Positions 34,669 through 45,109 of a stretch of 64,000 nt of DNA are shown here, piece after piece. A program made the translations under genes and the position numbers. Position 1 is the first letter of the stretch. Each line of letters starts with the position of its first letter. The notes under the pieces were generated by a model that saw only the letters and a list, made by a program, of their open reading frames with translations, searched no databases and was not told the DNA's origin. Source of the stretch: Bradyrhizobium archetypum (lineage in GTDB: Bacteria > Pseudomonadota > Alphaproteobacteria > Rhizobiales > Xanthobacteraceae); assembly GCF_013114835.1 (NCBI RefSeq), contig NZ_JAAVLW010000002.1, positions 372,001-436,000 on the forward strand, given 5' to 3'.

Positions 34669-36273
34669 ATGGATCGCAGGACTCTGTTGAAAGGAATAGC
34701 CGGGGTAGGCAGCCTGGCGGCAACCGGCGGGCTTTCGATGCCGGCGCTTTCCCAAGGCGCCGCGGCGCGTACCTTGCGTTTTGTGCCCCAGGCCAATCTC
34801 GCGAATTTCGATCCGATCTGGGGGACCCAGTATGTGGTGCGCAACGCGGCCGCGATGGTATGGGATACTCTCTATGGCCTCGATGCCACGCTGCAGCCGC
34901 AGCGCCAGATGGTCGAGTCCGAGGAAGTAACCGATGACGGTCTGACCTGGACCTTTCGCCTCCGGCCGGGACTGAAATTTCATGACGGTGAGCCAGTACT
35001 GAGCAAAGACGTGGTCGCGAGCCTCGCGCGCTGGTCGGTCCGCGATCCCATGGGCCAGATGATCAAGGCGATCCAGAACGAGCTTACCGCCGTCGACGAC
35101 AAGACTTTCAAATGGGTGCTGAAACAGCCTTATCCGAAGATGATGCTGGCACTGGGCAAGAACAGCACACCTTGTGCCTTCATCATGCCGGAGCGCATGG
35201 CCCAGACCGACCCATTCAAGCAGATCGCCGAATATATCGGCTCAGGCCCGATGAAGTTCGCGAAAGGCGAGTGGGTGCCCGGCGCCAAGGCGGTGTTTGA
35301 GAAGTTTTCCGATTACGTGCCGCGGCAGGAGAAGGCGTCCTGGCTCGCCGGCGGCAAGCAAATGCTGATCGACCGCATTGAATGGGTGGTGATCCCGGAT
35401 CCTGCCACCGCGGCGGCCGCGTTGCAGAACGGCGAGGTCGATTGGTGGGAGAATCCGATTCCCGATCTCGTACCGGTGCTCAAGAAGAATCGCAACATCA
35501 GCGTCGACATCGCCGATCCGCTCGGCAACATCGGTGCCTTCAGGATGAACCACCTGCACCCGCCTTTCAATGACGTAAGGGCGCGACGTGCGTTGCTCAC
35601 GGCGCTGAGCCAGGAGGACTACATGCGGGCGCTGGTCGGAGACGATACCGCGCTCTGGAAACCGCTGCCGGGCTTCTTCACGCCGGATACGCCGCTCTAC
35701 ACTGAGGAGGGCGGCGAGATCCTGAAGGGCAAGCGCGATATCGCGGCAGCGAAAAAGCTGTTGGCCGAGAGCGGCTATACAGACCAGCCGGTCACCTGCG
35801 TCGTGGCGCAAGATCAGCCGATTACCAAGGCGCAGGGCGATGTCACGGCGGACCTGCTCAAGAAGATGGGCATGAATGTCGATTTCGTCGCAACCGATTG
35901 GGGAACGGTCGGTTCGCGCCGCGCCCAGAAGACGCCGCCGGGCCAGGGAGGCTGGCAAATGTTTCATACCTGGCACGCGGGCGCCGACTGCATCAGTCCC
36001 GCCGCCTACAATGCCATTCGCGGCAATGGCGACAAGGCGTGGTTTGGCTGGCCCACCAGCACGACTGTGGAAAAGGAAGTCACGGCATGGTTCGAAGCCA
36101 AGACTCTCGATGAGGAGAAGGCTGCGGTCAAACGTCTCAACAAGGCGGCGCTCGAAGACGTGATTTATGCGCCGACCGGATTCTTCCTGAGCTACACCGC
36201 GTGGCGCAAGAACGTCTCCGGTGTGGCGAAGGGGCCCTTGCCCTTCTTCTGGGGCGTGTCGAAGACCGCATGA
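34669..36273 (+). CDS. Dipeptide/oligopeptide-type ABC transporter binding protein, Tat signal
   Basis: A 534-residue family 5 solute-binding protein. It begins with a twin-arginine signal (MDRRTLLKGIAGVG ... MPALSQG) and has family landmarks (VTDDGLTWTFRLRPGLKFHDGEPV, GSGPMKFAKGEWVPG, MNHLHPPFNDVRARRALLTALS). Proteins of this family bind peptides but also glutathione, nickel or opines. The ATG at 34669 is preceded by GGGAGAG. It heads a five-gene rightward importer operon ending at 40158. Confidence 0.92.
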   Translation: MDRRTLLKGIAGVGSLAATGGLSMPALSQGAAARTLRFVPQANLANFDPIWGTQYVVRNAAAMVWDTLYGLDATLQPQRQMVESEEVTDDGLTWTFRLRPGLKFHDGEPVLSKDVVASLARWSVRDPMGQMIKAIQNELTAVDDKTFKWVLKQPYPKMMLALGKNSTPCAFIMPERMAQTDPFKQIAEYIGSGPMKFAKGEWVPGAKAVFEKFSDYVPRQEKASWLAGGKQMLIDRIEWVVIPDPATAAAALQNGEVDWWENPIPDLVPVLKKNRNISVDIADPLGNIGAFRMNHLHPPFNDVRARRALLTALSQEDYMRALVGDDTALWKPLPGFFTPDTPLYTEEGGEILKGKRDIAAAKKLLAESGYTDQPVTCVVAQDQPITKAQGDVTADLLKKMGMNVDFVATDWGTVGSRRAQKTPPGQGGWQMFHTWHAGADCISPAAYNAIRGNGDKAWFGWPTSTTVEKEVTAWFEAKTLDEEKAAVKRLNKAALEDVIYAPTGFFLSYTAWRKNVSGVAKGPLPFFWGVSKTA

Positions 36274-36290
36274 CGGTGCGGTGAGCTCAC

Positions 36291-37232
36291 ATGATCTCGT
36301 ATATTCTCCGGAGAATTGTCGCGACCATGCCCGTGATGGCGGTCGTCGCGCTGTTCGTCTTCAGTCTGCTCTATATCGCGCCGGGCGATCCGGCCGCGGT
36401 AATCGCCGGTGACCAGGCGAGTCCTGCCGACGTGGAGCGTATTCGCCAGGCCCTCGGCCTCGACCGGCCGTTTCTGATCCAGTTCGGGAGCTGGGTCTGG
36501 CGCATCCTGCATGGCGATCTCGGCACCTCGATTTTCACCAACCTGCCGGTCAGCTCGCTGATCGCGCAGCGCCTGGAGCCGACGCTCTCGCTGATGGCGA
36601 TGACGCTCGTGCTGACGATTCTGATCGCCGTACCTCTCGGCGTGGTAGCGGCGTGGAAGGCAGGAACATGGCTGGATCGCACCATCATGGCGTTTGCCGT
36701 GTTCGGATTCTCGATTCCCGTCTTTGTTGTCGGATACATCCTGGCCTATGTGTTCGCGCTTCATCTCGAATGGCTTCCCGTGCAGGGTTATACGCCACTG
36801 GCCGAAGGCTTCTGGCCATGGCTGGTGAACCTGATCCTTCCCGCCGTCGCGCTCGGCTGCGTCTACATCGCGTTGATTGCGCGCATCACCCGGGCCGCCA
36901 TGCTGGAAGTGCTGCAGCAGGATTATGTCCGGACCGCTCGCGCCAAGGGCTTGGGGCAGAATAGCATCCTGTTCATTCATGCGCTGAAAAACGCAGCCGT
37001 TCCGATCGTAACGGTAATCGGCATAGGTATCGCGCTTCTCATCGGCGGCGCGGTGGTGACTGAAAGCGTGTTCGCCATCCCGGGTCTTGGACGGCTGACG
37101 ATCGATGCGATTCTGCGCCGCGACTATCCGGTTATCCAGGGGATCGTGCTGTTGTTCAGCTTTCTCTATGTGCTGGTCAATCTGATGGTCGACGTCACCT
37201 ACACCCTGGTTGATCCGAGGATCCGCTATTGA
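36291..37232 (+). CDS. Dipeptide-type ABC transporter permease (DppB-like)
   Basis: A 313-residue permease that starts with the family pattern MISYILRRIVATMPVMAVVALFVF. It has six hydrophobic segments and the coupling loop ARITRAAMLEVLQQDYVRTARAKGLG. Its stop overlaps the TTG start of the next permease gene. Confidence 0.95.
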   Translation: MISYILRRIVATMPVMAVVALFVFSLLYIAPGDPAAVIAGDQASPADVERIRQALGLDRPFLIQFGSWVWRILHGDLGTSIFTNLPVSSLIAQRLEPTLSLMAMTLVLTILIAVPLGVVAAWKAGTWLDRTIMAFAVFGFSIPVFVVGYILAYVFALHLEWLPVQGYTPLAEGFWPWLVNLILPAVALGCVYIALIARITRAAMLEVLQQDYVRTARAKGLGQNSILFIHALKNAAVPIVTVIGIGIALLIGGAVVTESVFAIPGLGRLTIDAILRRDYPVIQGIVLLFSFLYVLVNLMVDVTYTLVDPRIRY

Positions 37233-38152
37233 CCGTTTCGACCGCCAATACAGCGCGCCTGCCGGCGGACCTGGTTGTCGCGCCGCAACTGCCGGACCTG
37301 CTGCCGTCGGTGAAAGTCCGGCGCGGTGTCCTCGGCTTCCTGCGCAACCATCCGACGGTCGCGATCGGCTGCACTTTACTCCTCTGCCTCATATTGGTCG
37401 GGATCTTCGCGCCCTATCTCGGGACCGTTGATCCGACCGCGCTGGCTCCCGCCAAGCGTACGCGCGCGCCATCCGCAGACTTCTGGTTTGGCACCGACGC
37501 GTTGGGCCGAGACATCTATTCACGCGTTCTGTATGGGGCACGGGTCTCGCTCACCGTAGGCCTTTCGGTGGCGCTATGTGCCTCGCTCGCCGGCCTTGCT
37601 ATCGGTCTCGTCTCGGGTTTCGTGCGATGGGCAGACGGCATCGTGATGCGCTTCATGGACGGGCTGATGTCGATACCGCCGATTCTGCTCGCCGTCGCGC
37701 TGATGGCGTTGACGCGCGGCAGCGTCGGCAACGTCATCCTTGCCATCACCGTCGCCGAAATCCCGCGCGTTTCACGCCTTGTGCGCGGTGTGGTGCTGTC
37801 GCTGCGCGAGCAGCCCTATGTGGACGCTGCGGTCGCCTCCGGTACGCGAACGCCGATGATCATCTTGCGCCACATCCTGCCCAACACGGTTGCGCCGATG
37901 CTGGTCCAGGCAACTTATATCTGCGCCAGCGCCATGATTGTGGAGTCCATCCTCTCCTTCATCGGGGCCGGAACGCCGCCTACCATTCCATCCTGGGGCA
38001 ACATCATGGCCGAGGGCAGGGCGCTGTGGCAGGTAAAGCCGTTCATCGTGTTCTTTCCCGCCGCCTTTCTGTCTGTGACCGTGCTCGCCGTCAACCTGCT
38101 CGGCGACGGCCTGCGTGATGCTCTCGATCCGCGAATGGCTAAGGGCCTGTAG
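37229..38152 (+). CDS. Dipeptide-type ABC transporter permease (DppC-like)
   Basis: A 307-residue permease with family landmarks (FGTDALGRDIYSRVLYGARVSL, REQPYVDAAVASGTRTPMIILRHILPN) and six hydrophobic segments. It begins at a TTG at 37229 whose bases overlap the preceding TGA (TTGA), a clear case of coupled translation with a non-ATG start. Confidence 0.94.
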   Translation: MTVSTANTARLPADLVVAPQLPDLLPSVKVRRGVLGFLRNHPTVAIGCTLLLCLILVGIFAPYLGTVDPTALAPAKRTRAPSADFWFGTDALGRDIYSRVLYGARVSLTVGLSVALCASLAGLAIGLVSGFVRWADGIVMRFMDGLMSIPPILLAVALMALTRGSVGNVILAITVAEIPRVSRLVRGVVLSLREQPYVDAAVASGTRTPMIILRHILPNTVAPMLVQATYICASAMIVESILSFIGAGTPPTIPSWGNIMAEGRALWQVKPFIVFFPAAFLSVTVLAVNLLGDGLRDALDPRMAKGL

Positions 38153-38155
38153 AGC

Positions 38156-39141
<986 letters not shown>

Positions 39142-39145
<4 letters not shown>

Positions 39146-40158
39146 GTGCGCTGCTCCAGGTCAACGACCTCAAGAAGCATTTTCCGGTCCGTGGCGGGCT
39201 GTTCAGCCGCACAACCAATTGGGTCTATGCCGTGGACGGCGTGTCCTTCGAAGTCGAGCGCGGCGAAACCCTGTCGCTCGTAGGCGAGTCCGGCTGCGGC
39301 AAGTCGACGGTCGGCCGGGCCATCCTGCGACTGTTCGATATCACGGCGGGTCAGGTGGTGCTGGACGGCCAGCGGATCGACGATCTCTCACCCGGAGCGC
39401 TGCGCAGCATGCGCCGCCGCGTGCAGGTGGTATTCCAGGATCCGTTCTCCAGTCTCAATCCGCGGATGCGCGTGCGCGATATCCTGGCCGAGCCAATCCG
39501 CAATTTCGGCCTCGCCAAATCTTCCGCCGAACTCGAGGCACGCGTTGCGGCGCTGATGGATACCGTGCGCCTGCCGCATGATGCGTTAAACCGCCGACCG
39601 CACGAATTCTCAGGCGGTCAACGCCAGCGGATCGGCATCGCCCGTGCACTCGCCGCGGAACCCGAACTGATCGTTTGCGATGAGGCAGTTTCGGCGCTCG
39701 ACGTTTCAGTCAAGGCGCAGATCATCAATTTGCTGCAGGACTTGCAGCAGGAGTTCGGCCTCGCGTTGCTCTTCATCAGCCACGACCTCGCTATCGTCGA
39801 ACATATGACGCGCCGTGTCGCAGTCATGTATCTCGGCAAGATCGTTGAGATGGCGCCCAGACGGCAGATCTTCACGGCACCGAAGCATCCCTACACCAAG
39901 GCGTTGCTCTCGGCGGTACCGCTGCCGGAGCCCGGCGCCGACCGCAATCCCATTATTCTCAAAGGCGACGTGCCGAGCCCGATCAATCCACCCAGCGGAT
40001 GCCGCTTCCATACCCGCTGCCCATTCGTGTTCGCTCGCTGCCGCACAGAGGAGCCGATGCTTCGGTCGGCCGGAGACGGCGAGTGGGTGGCGTGTCATCT
40101 CGAATCGCTGCCGGAAGTGCCGGGCCCGCTTGGTGATCCAAGGGTGAGGCGGAATTGA
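39142..40158 (+). CDS. Dipeptide-type ABC transporter ATP-binding protein (DppF-like)
   Basis: A 338-residue ATPase with Walker [10 protein letters not shown], signature [14 protein letters not shown], Walker [15 protein letters not shown] and a C-terminal cysteine cluster ([15 protein letters not shown]). Walker B has DEA where most paralogues have DEP, a common variant in this subfamily. It pairs with the DppD-like subunit to drive the two permeases. Confidence 0.95.
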
Positions 40159-40268
40159 CTCCCAGCGAACGGAAAATTCTAATGATCAAGTTCGACTAAG
40201 ACCGACTGTGAAAGTCGTCAATCTCGATCTGCCTGGTTCCGCGTTCAACGCAGATTCACTCACAAGCC

Positions 40269-40903
40269 TTCGACCCGAGCGAAGGCGATATCGTGTTTGA
40301 CGGCCAATCGATCAGCCATGTCCCGGCACGGGATTTTCGCCGCTCGCCGTTCCGCAAGGACATCCAGATGGTTTTCCAGGACCCGAACAAAAGTCTAAAT
40401 CCGCGCTTCACCGCCTTTGACTGCATTGCCCATCCGCTGAAGCGGCTTGGAGGTCTGCGGGAGGACGATGCCCTGCGGCAGCGGGTGGAAGAATGCGCGC
40501 AGCGGGTGGGACTGCCGTTGGACCTGCTGCCGCGCTTCCCACACCAGCTCTCGGGTGGCCAGAAGGCTCGCGTCGGTATCGCCCGTGCCATCGCCTGTCG
40601 GCCGCGCCTCCTGGTGTTGGACGAACCGACGGCCGCGCTCGATGTCTCCGCGCAGGCGGTGGTGCTGCAGCTCCTCGACCGGTTGCGGCGCGAGGACAAT
40701 CTGGCCTTGCTGTTCGTCAGCCATGACCTGAACGTCGTTCGCATGATCTGCGAGCGCACGATCGTACTGCGCAATGGCGCGATCGTCGAGCAGGGGGAAG
40801 TCGGGCGCTGTTCGACAATCCGAAGACCGACTACACGCGCGAGCTCGTCTAAGCGATCCCCCACATTAAAATCGATACAAGGCTCGCCGCCGGAGCGTCT
40901 TAG
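40269..40903 (+). pseudogene. 5'-truncated, frameshifted copy of a DppF-like ATPase gene
   Basis: Homology to peptide-importer ATPases starts abruptly at FDPSEGDIVFDGQSI, after the position where Walker A should be, and includes QMVFQDPNKSLNPR, the signature LSGGQKARVGIARA and Walker B LLVLDEPTAALDVS. Near 40800 the frame shifts (into ALFDNPKTDYTRELV). A TAA at 40850-40852 then interrupts the natural ending AIPHIK. Lacking the P-loop and broken twice near its end, it cannot work. It lies 110 bp after the intact importer operon and is a relic of a second importer, not a duplicate of the adjacent gene, since the sequences differ clearly. Confidence 0.82.
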
Positions 40904-41014
40904 CACATCTGGAGTGCTAACCTCCGATCCGCAGCGCGCAACGTCGGGAAACGATCAGGCGATATCGAGTTCGCCATTTTGGCTGAGCCGGCGGAGCGGG
41001 TCGAGATGCGTTGA

Positions 41015-42652
41015 CTAAGTGCTGGCCGCTAACGTTCTAATTAGGCCTGATGAATCTGCGGGCGATGTATTGGACCGCCACGCGACGTGCCGGTCAGAGC
41101 GAACAACAATCAGCTTGTAATCCAGCTCAGATGGTTCTCCAATGTCGAGAAGCGCAAGCGGCACGTTGTGCGCCTCCGCGCTTTTCAATAGGGGAGTCAC
41201 CTCCACCTTGGGATCCGATCGGAGCAGCGTGTAGTAAGGACCCAACCTGTCGTAGACAGACTCGCCCTCCGATAGCCAGAAATGCGGCAGTCGGGCCCCG
41301 GGCACCGTCGAGGGGGTGAAGCTTCCCATCGTGTATTCCGGCGCTGTTGCGCCGTCATATGCGATGATGGGGGAGTTGGCGTAGAAATATCCGAAGTTCA
41401 GGCCAGCGCAGCAGTATTGTTGAACATTGAGCTCGTACGCGGCCTTGCCCAGGGCTTCCCTGAGTTGGTCGCCCCGCTGCCCGCTTGCCTCAATGTCATC
41501 CGGTACGGCACTTCTTTGCTCAAACATCGCGTGCGCGTGGTTCATGGCGAAGTAAGACACTTGAGCCGTGATAGGCATGCGTTCGGCCTCGTAGGCGTCG
41601 AGTATTGCATCGCTGGCCCACCCCTTCAGATGCGCGGCAAGAAGCCACGCCAGGTTCTCGGCGTCCGCGATTCCAGCGTTCATGCCATAACCTGCATAGG
41701 GTACCCAGATGTGACCGGCGTCGCCGCATATGAAGGCGCGACCTTGCCGGAATCGATCCGCGACCAATCTTCGCCCGATCCAATCCTCCTTTTTGAGTAC
41801 CGTGTACTGAAAGTCCGGGCCCACGCCCAAAATGCGACGTATGGATGCGTGCCGATCCACACTGTCGAAGTCAGTTTCGTCAGGCTTGAGATAGTTATGA
41901 ACGAGCCAGCGCTCCTTGCCGTCGATCGCATACACGTTTCCGCTGCGCCTTGGGTTGAGTGAAAACATTGCCCAAGCCGGCGGCACCGTCATCCTTCCGA
42001 TAAGATCTGGCGCCTCTATGTACGTAGACTGAACGCGTTGAACGACCGGGTCGCCTTTGAACGTGGCGCCAATCTGCTTACGCACCACGGAACTGCCACC
42101 GTCACATCCAACGAGGAACTTTGCGCGGAATTGCCGCTCGTCGCCAGATAACGATGTAGCAAACGCAGTTATACCGGATTGATCTTCCCTGAATTCTGAA
42201 TAGGTAGTTTCACTGAAAATAGTGATGCCATCCGTGCTAGCTGCCCGCTGAAACAGGATGGGCTCAAGGAATATCTGATTGATGCGGTGTGGCGGTTCGG
42301 GAGTAGGCCACCAACCATCAGGTCCGGATTTGTCGGAGTAGCGGTACTTCCTGGCGGGGATCTTGATTCTTGCGATCTCGATGCCGAGCGTCGTTGTACG
42401 ATAACTGACATCATTGGGATAGTCCTCCGGCAATCCGGCATTTCGCAAATCCTGCGAAACTTTGAGGCGCCGAAAGATCTCCATGGAGCGGGCGGAGACG
42501 TGATTGCATTTCACGCTCGGCGGTTCGCCAGCGGGGCGTCTCTCGAGGATCGCGACGTCAATCCCGCGGGAAGCCAAATCGAGCGCCAGCGTGAGTCCGA
42601 CTGGACCGGCCCCCACGATAAGTACATCAAACGATGCGGCTTCAGCCAGCAT
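41015..42652 (-). CDS. FAD-dependent aromatic monooxygenase (PheA/TfdB/MhpA family)
   Basis: A 545-residue class A flavoprotein monooxygenase. The ADP-binding GAGPVGLTLALDLASRG is near residue 13. The DG-type motif is in LVGCDGGSSVVRKQIG, and the flavin-ribityl motif GDAGHIWVPYAGYGMNAGIADAENLAW is near residue 300, followed by the thioredoxin-like C-terminal domain of phenol hydroxylases. It should hydroxylate an aromatic ring using NAD(P)H and oxygen in the cytoplasm. The start at 42652 follows the stop of the ThDP enzyme gene by 7 bp, so the two form one leftward operon. A homologous monooxygenase occurs at 54965, also beside a ThDP enzyme. Confidence 0.9.
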   Translation of the reverse strand: MLAEAASFDVLIVGAGPVGLTLALDLASRGIDVAILERRPAGEPPSVKCNHVSARSMEIFRRLKVSQDLRNAGLPEDYPNDVSYRTTTLGIEIARIKIPARKYRYSDKSGPDGWWPTPEPPHRINQIFLEPILFQRAASTDGITIFSETTYSEFREDQSGITAFATSLSGDERQFRAKFLVGCDGGSSVVRKQIGATFKGDPVVQRVQSTYIEAPDLIGRMTVPPAWAMFSLNPRRSGNVYAIDGKERWLVHNYLKPDETDFDSVDRHASIRRILGVGPDFQYTVLKKEDWIGRRLVADRFRQGRAFICGDAGHIWVPYAGYGMNAGIADAENLAWLLAAHLKGWASDAILDAYEAERMPITAQVSYFAMNHAHAMFEQRSAVPDDIEASGQRGDQLREALGKAAYELNVQQYCCAGLNFGYFYANSPIIAYDGATAPEYTMGSFTPSTVPGARLPHFWLSEGESVYDRLGPYYTLLRSDPKVEVTPLLKSAEAHNVPLALLDIGEPSELDYKLIVVRSDRHVAWRSNTSPADSSGLIRTLAAST

Positions 42653-42659
42653 GAGGGGA

Positions 42660-44288
42660 CTACCTATTGGCAAAGGGCGGGGGGACCAGGCGAAGCAGAT
42701 GCCAGGGACTCGGCATGGGGCCGACTTTGGCCTCGATCAAGATCGGTCCGGGATCTGAAGGGCGTGCGACAAGGAGGCGCTCCAGATCGGCTGGCCCTTC
42801 AGCAAGCTTGTACGGAATGTCGAAGGCGGCGGCGAGCCGGTCATATCTGGGATTGTATAGCTGAACGCCGAATTCTTCTCCGAACTGATCTTGCTGCATC
42901 TTGCGCACATTTCCGAAGTGACCATCGTTGAAGACCACAATCGTCACGTTGAGATCGTACTTCCTCGCGGTCGACAGCTCCTGTAGTCCCCAGCCAAACC
43001 CGCCATCGCCATCGATGCTCACGACCATGCGCTTGGGATTTGCAGCGGCGACCCCGAGAGCGGTCGGAAATCCGTATCCAAGCGTGCCTTGATAGCCGGG
43101 TGTAAGGAAGGTGCGCGGCTGATAAACCGGATAGGCCAGCCGCGCGAAATAACCAACTTGCGTGAGTTCGTTCACCAACACTCCATCATCGGGAATTCCC
43201 GCTCTGAGAGCCCGAACCCAGGCCCCCTGGGGTTCGATCCCGAGCATCTGCTCACGTGCGGAAGCCCTTAGCTTGCCAAAGTCGACGTTGGAAGCGTGGC
43301 GTTTTGAGCAGCCCGCATCGAGTGCGGCAAGCGCCGCCCGACAGTCGGCCTTTATCGCGATATCCGCCCGTCGCGGCGCTCCGAACGCGTTTTCGTCGAG
43401 GTTGATGAAAATGTAGGTCTTGTCATCGGGCGGCCAAGCCGGCTTGCCCATCGCAGTATCGACAAAGCGGCTGCCAACGATGAGGACTACGTCGGCTAGA
43501 GCAAAGAGTTCGCGGCCTTCAAGCGTGTTGAATGCCAGGGGATGCCGGTCAGATACGGCGCCCTTGCCGTTCTCGCCCATCACGATCGGCATTTGAAGTT
43601 TTTCAGCGAGGGCCTGCAGTTCGAGGGAGGCGCCCGCTGCGATCGCGCCACCCCCCACATACAGTACAGGAAAGCTGCAAGTCGAAAGCGCCTCGGCGGC
43701 GCGTTCGATCTCCGCAAACGGAACAGAATCTGTCTCGGTCGGTTCCGCAGGATCGACCAGCGATATATCGGCAGTTGTGCTCAAAAGATCCTGCGAGATC
43801 TCGATCCCGACTGGCTGAGGGAGTCCATTCTTTAGTTGCTGAAATGCTTGCCTGACCAGGTTGGGGATATCCTCGGCGCGGGATGCACGTCCGGTCCACT
43901 TGGTCACCGTGCCTAATATTTTCGATTGGCTGCGAACCTCATGAAGCAGCCCAAGTCCCTTCCCGACCGCCGACGAATGGATGTCGCCGGCGATGCAGAG
44001 TACGCGTGAATTGCAGGCATAGGCGGTGGCGAGCCCCGCCATTGCGTTTAGAATGCCGGGGCCCGGTACCACCATACAAACGCCGATACCGTTCGTTGAA
44101 CGAGCATAACCGTCGGCCATATACGAGGCCGCTTGCTCGTGTTTCGTCACAAGGTAGCGAATTCTGTCCTGCATCTTGCGCAGCCCATCGACAGCCCAGT
44201 CGAGCTGAACGCCCGGCACACCAAAGATTTCAGTGACACCCTGCAACGCGAGTTGACGCGCAAGAGCGTCTCCGCCGGTCTGTTCCAT
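42660..44288 (-). CDS. Thiamine diphosphate-dependent enzyme, acetolactate synthase-like (copy 1)
   Basis: A 542-residue three-domain ThDP enzyme. The N-terminal pyrimidine-binding domain has the activating Glu in TKHEQAASYMADGYARS. The middle domain begins near AEALSTCSFPVLYVGGG. The C-terminal pyrophosphate-binding domain has the GDG...N motif (GDGGFGWGLQEL ... NDGHFGN). The family includes acetolactate synthase, benzoylformate decarboxylase, oxalyl-CoA decarboxylase and C-C lyases; the sequence does not fix which. Its place with two aromatic monooxygenases and a ring dioxygenase suggests decarboxylation of a 2-oxo acid from ring cleavage. A degenerate copy of the cluster's palindrome lies 60 bp upstream. 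Confidence 0.85.
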   Translation of the reverse strand: MEQTGGDALARQLALQGVTEIFGVPGVQLDWAVDGLRKMQDRIRYLVTKHEQAASYMADGYARSTNGIGVCMVVPGPGILNAMAGLATAYACNSRVLCIAGDIHSSAVGKGLGLLHEVRSQSKILGTVTKWTGRASRAEDIPNLVRQAFQQLKNGLPQPVGIEISQDLLSTTADISLVDPAEPTETDSVPFAEIERAAEALSTCSFPVLYVGGGAIAAGASLELQALAEKLQMPIVMGENGKGAVSDRHPLAFNTLEGRELFALADVVLIVGSRFVDTAMGKPAWPPDDKTYIFINLDENAFGAPRRADIAIKADCRAALAALDAGCSKRHASNVDFGKLRASAREQMLGIEPQGAWVRALRAGIPDDGVLVNELTQVGYFARLAYPVYQPRTFLTPGYQGTLGYGFPTALGVAAANPKRMVVSIDGDGGFGWGLQELSTARKYDLNVTIVVFNDGHFGNVRKMQQDQFGEEFGVQLYNPRYDRLAAAFDIPYKLAEGPADLERLLVARPSDPGPILIEAKVGPMPSPWHLLRLVPPPFANR

Positions 44289-44347
44289 TCAATCGACTCC
44301 AGTACCCTTCGACAAACGTCGAGGACGTTATGTTGCCATGAGACAGA

Positions 44348-44364
44348 TGTCCACTCTCCGAACA
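44348..44364. promoter_or_regulatory. Degenerate copy of the TGTCCA-N5-TGGACA operator
   Basis: TGTCCA-CTCTC-CGAACA: the left half is perfect and the right half matches 4 of 6. It lies 60 bp upstream of the leftward ThDP/monooxygenase operon, a spacing like that of the other copies. Alone it would be weak; it gains weight from the three better copies at 45068, 50771 and 54786. Confidence 0.4.
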
Positions 44365-44505
44365 TTGAACGGAATGGCGGCAAGGCCTCGAAGGAAATCG
44401 CATGGACACGTTGAGCACACTGAAGGCGACCTCACTCGGCCCGGTCTCCTCATCTCCGCCCCCCAATCGTGAATACGGCGACCATCGATTTCAGGGAGTG
44501 GTGCC

Positions 44506-45033
44506 GAGGAAACGCTGTCGGTCTGGCGCAAGGACAACTCGGGCGTTGATATCAGGCATCTCTTCATTGGCGGGGAGGGGATTCTCGGCATCGTAGCGGC
44601 GGCCTCACTTGAAGCTTCACCCGGCGGACATTGAGAGCCGCTCCGCGGTCCTTGCGGTGCAGTCCTTGCAATCCGCCGGCGAGTGCGCAGACCTCGCGAT
44701 CGAGCTTGCGGACGGGCGCTTATCGGCGATCGAACTGCTTCCCCGAATGGGGATTGATCGGGTCTGCCGGCAGATTCTCGGCTCAGTGCCTCCAATCAGG
44801 CTCGATCGCGAATGGTACGTACTCGTGCGCCTGGCCGGCCAGGACGACCCGTCCGAAAAATTGGAAGCCGTCATTTCTCGCGGGCCGGAGCAAGATTTGG
44901 TCAGCGATGCAATCATAGCTCAGTCGTCTTCGCAGGAGGCGAAGCTCTGGCTCATTCGCGATTCCTTTCCGAGTTCCACCGCCATCTCGGGCTTGCATTG
45001 AGCCGTTCCTTCGAACGCTGCCGGGCTACTTGA
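44506..45033 (+). pseudogene. Remnant of a FAD-linked oxidase (GlcD/D-2-hydroxyacid dehydrogenase-like) gene
   Basis: A first piece in one frame gives ETLSVWRKDNSGVDIRHLFIGGEGILGI, the FAD-domain segment of GlcD-type oxidases (compare the usual LFIGSEGTLGI). At about 44606 the frame shifts to LKLHPADIESRSAV and runs on through the C-terminal domain (VLVRLAGQDDPSEKL, DAIIAQSSSQEAKLWLIRDSFP). A last shift near 44965 gives EFHRHLG. Both the N-terminal third and the true C-terminus are missing. It lies between the leftward ThDP operon and the rightward dioxygenase operon and is likely a fossil of an earlier gene in the cluster. Confidence 0.75.
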
Positions 45034-45084
45034 CCCGCTTCTTTGGCGCCACTAGAATTGAACACAATGTCCACCAGATGGACA
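45030..45084 (+). promoter_or_regulatory. Promoter with TGTCCA-N5-TGGACA operator for the ring-dioxygenase operon
   Basis: A -35 TTGACC (45030-45035) and a -10 TAGAAT (45053-45058) are 17 bp apart. Ten bases after the -10 begins a perfect 6-5-6 palindrome, TGTCCA-CCAGA-TGGACA (45068-45084). A protein bound there would cover the start of transcription. The same palindrome recurs at other promoters of this cluster; the IclR regulator encoded at 49669 is the likely binder (inferred). Confidence 0.75.
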
Positions 45085-45109
45085 ACTTAGGAGAGCGCGA
45101 GGACGTGGG

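Noticed and set aside
42660..44288. Calling this gene acetolactate synthase (ilvB)
   Set aside because: No regulatory subunit gene or ilv neighbour is present, and the context is aromatic catabolism; only the ThDP family assignment is supported.
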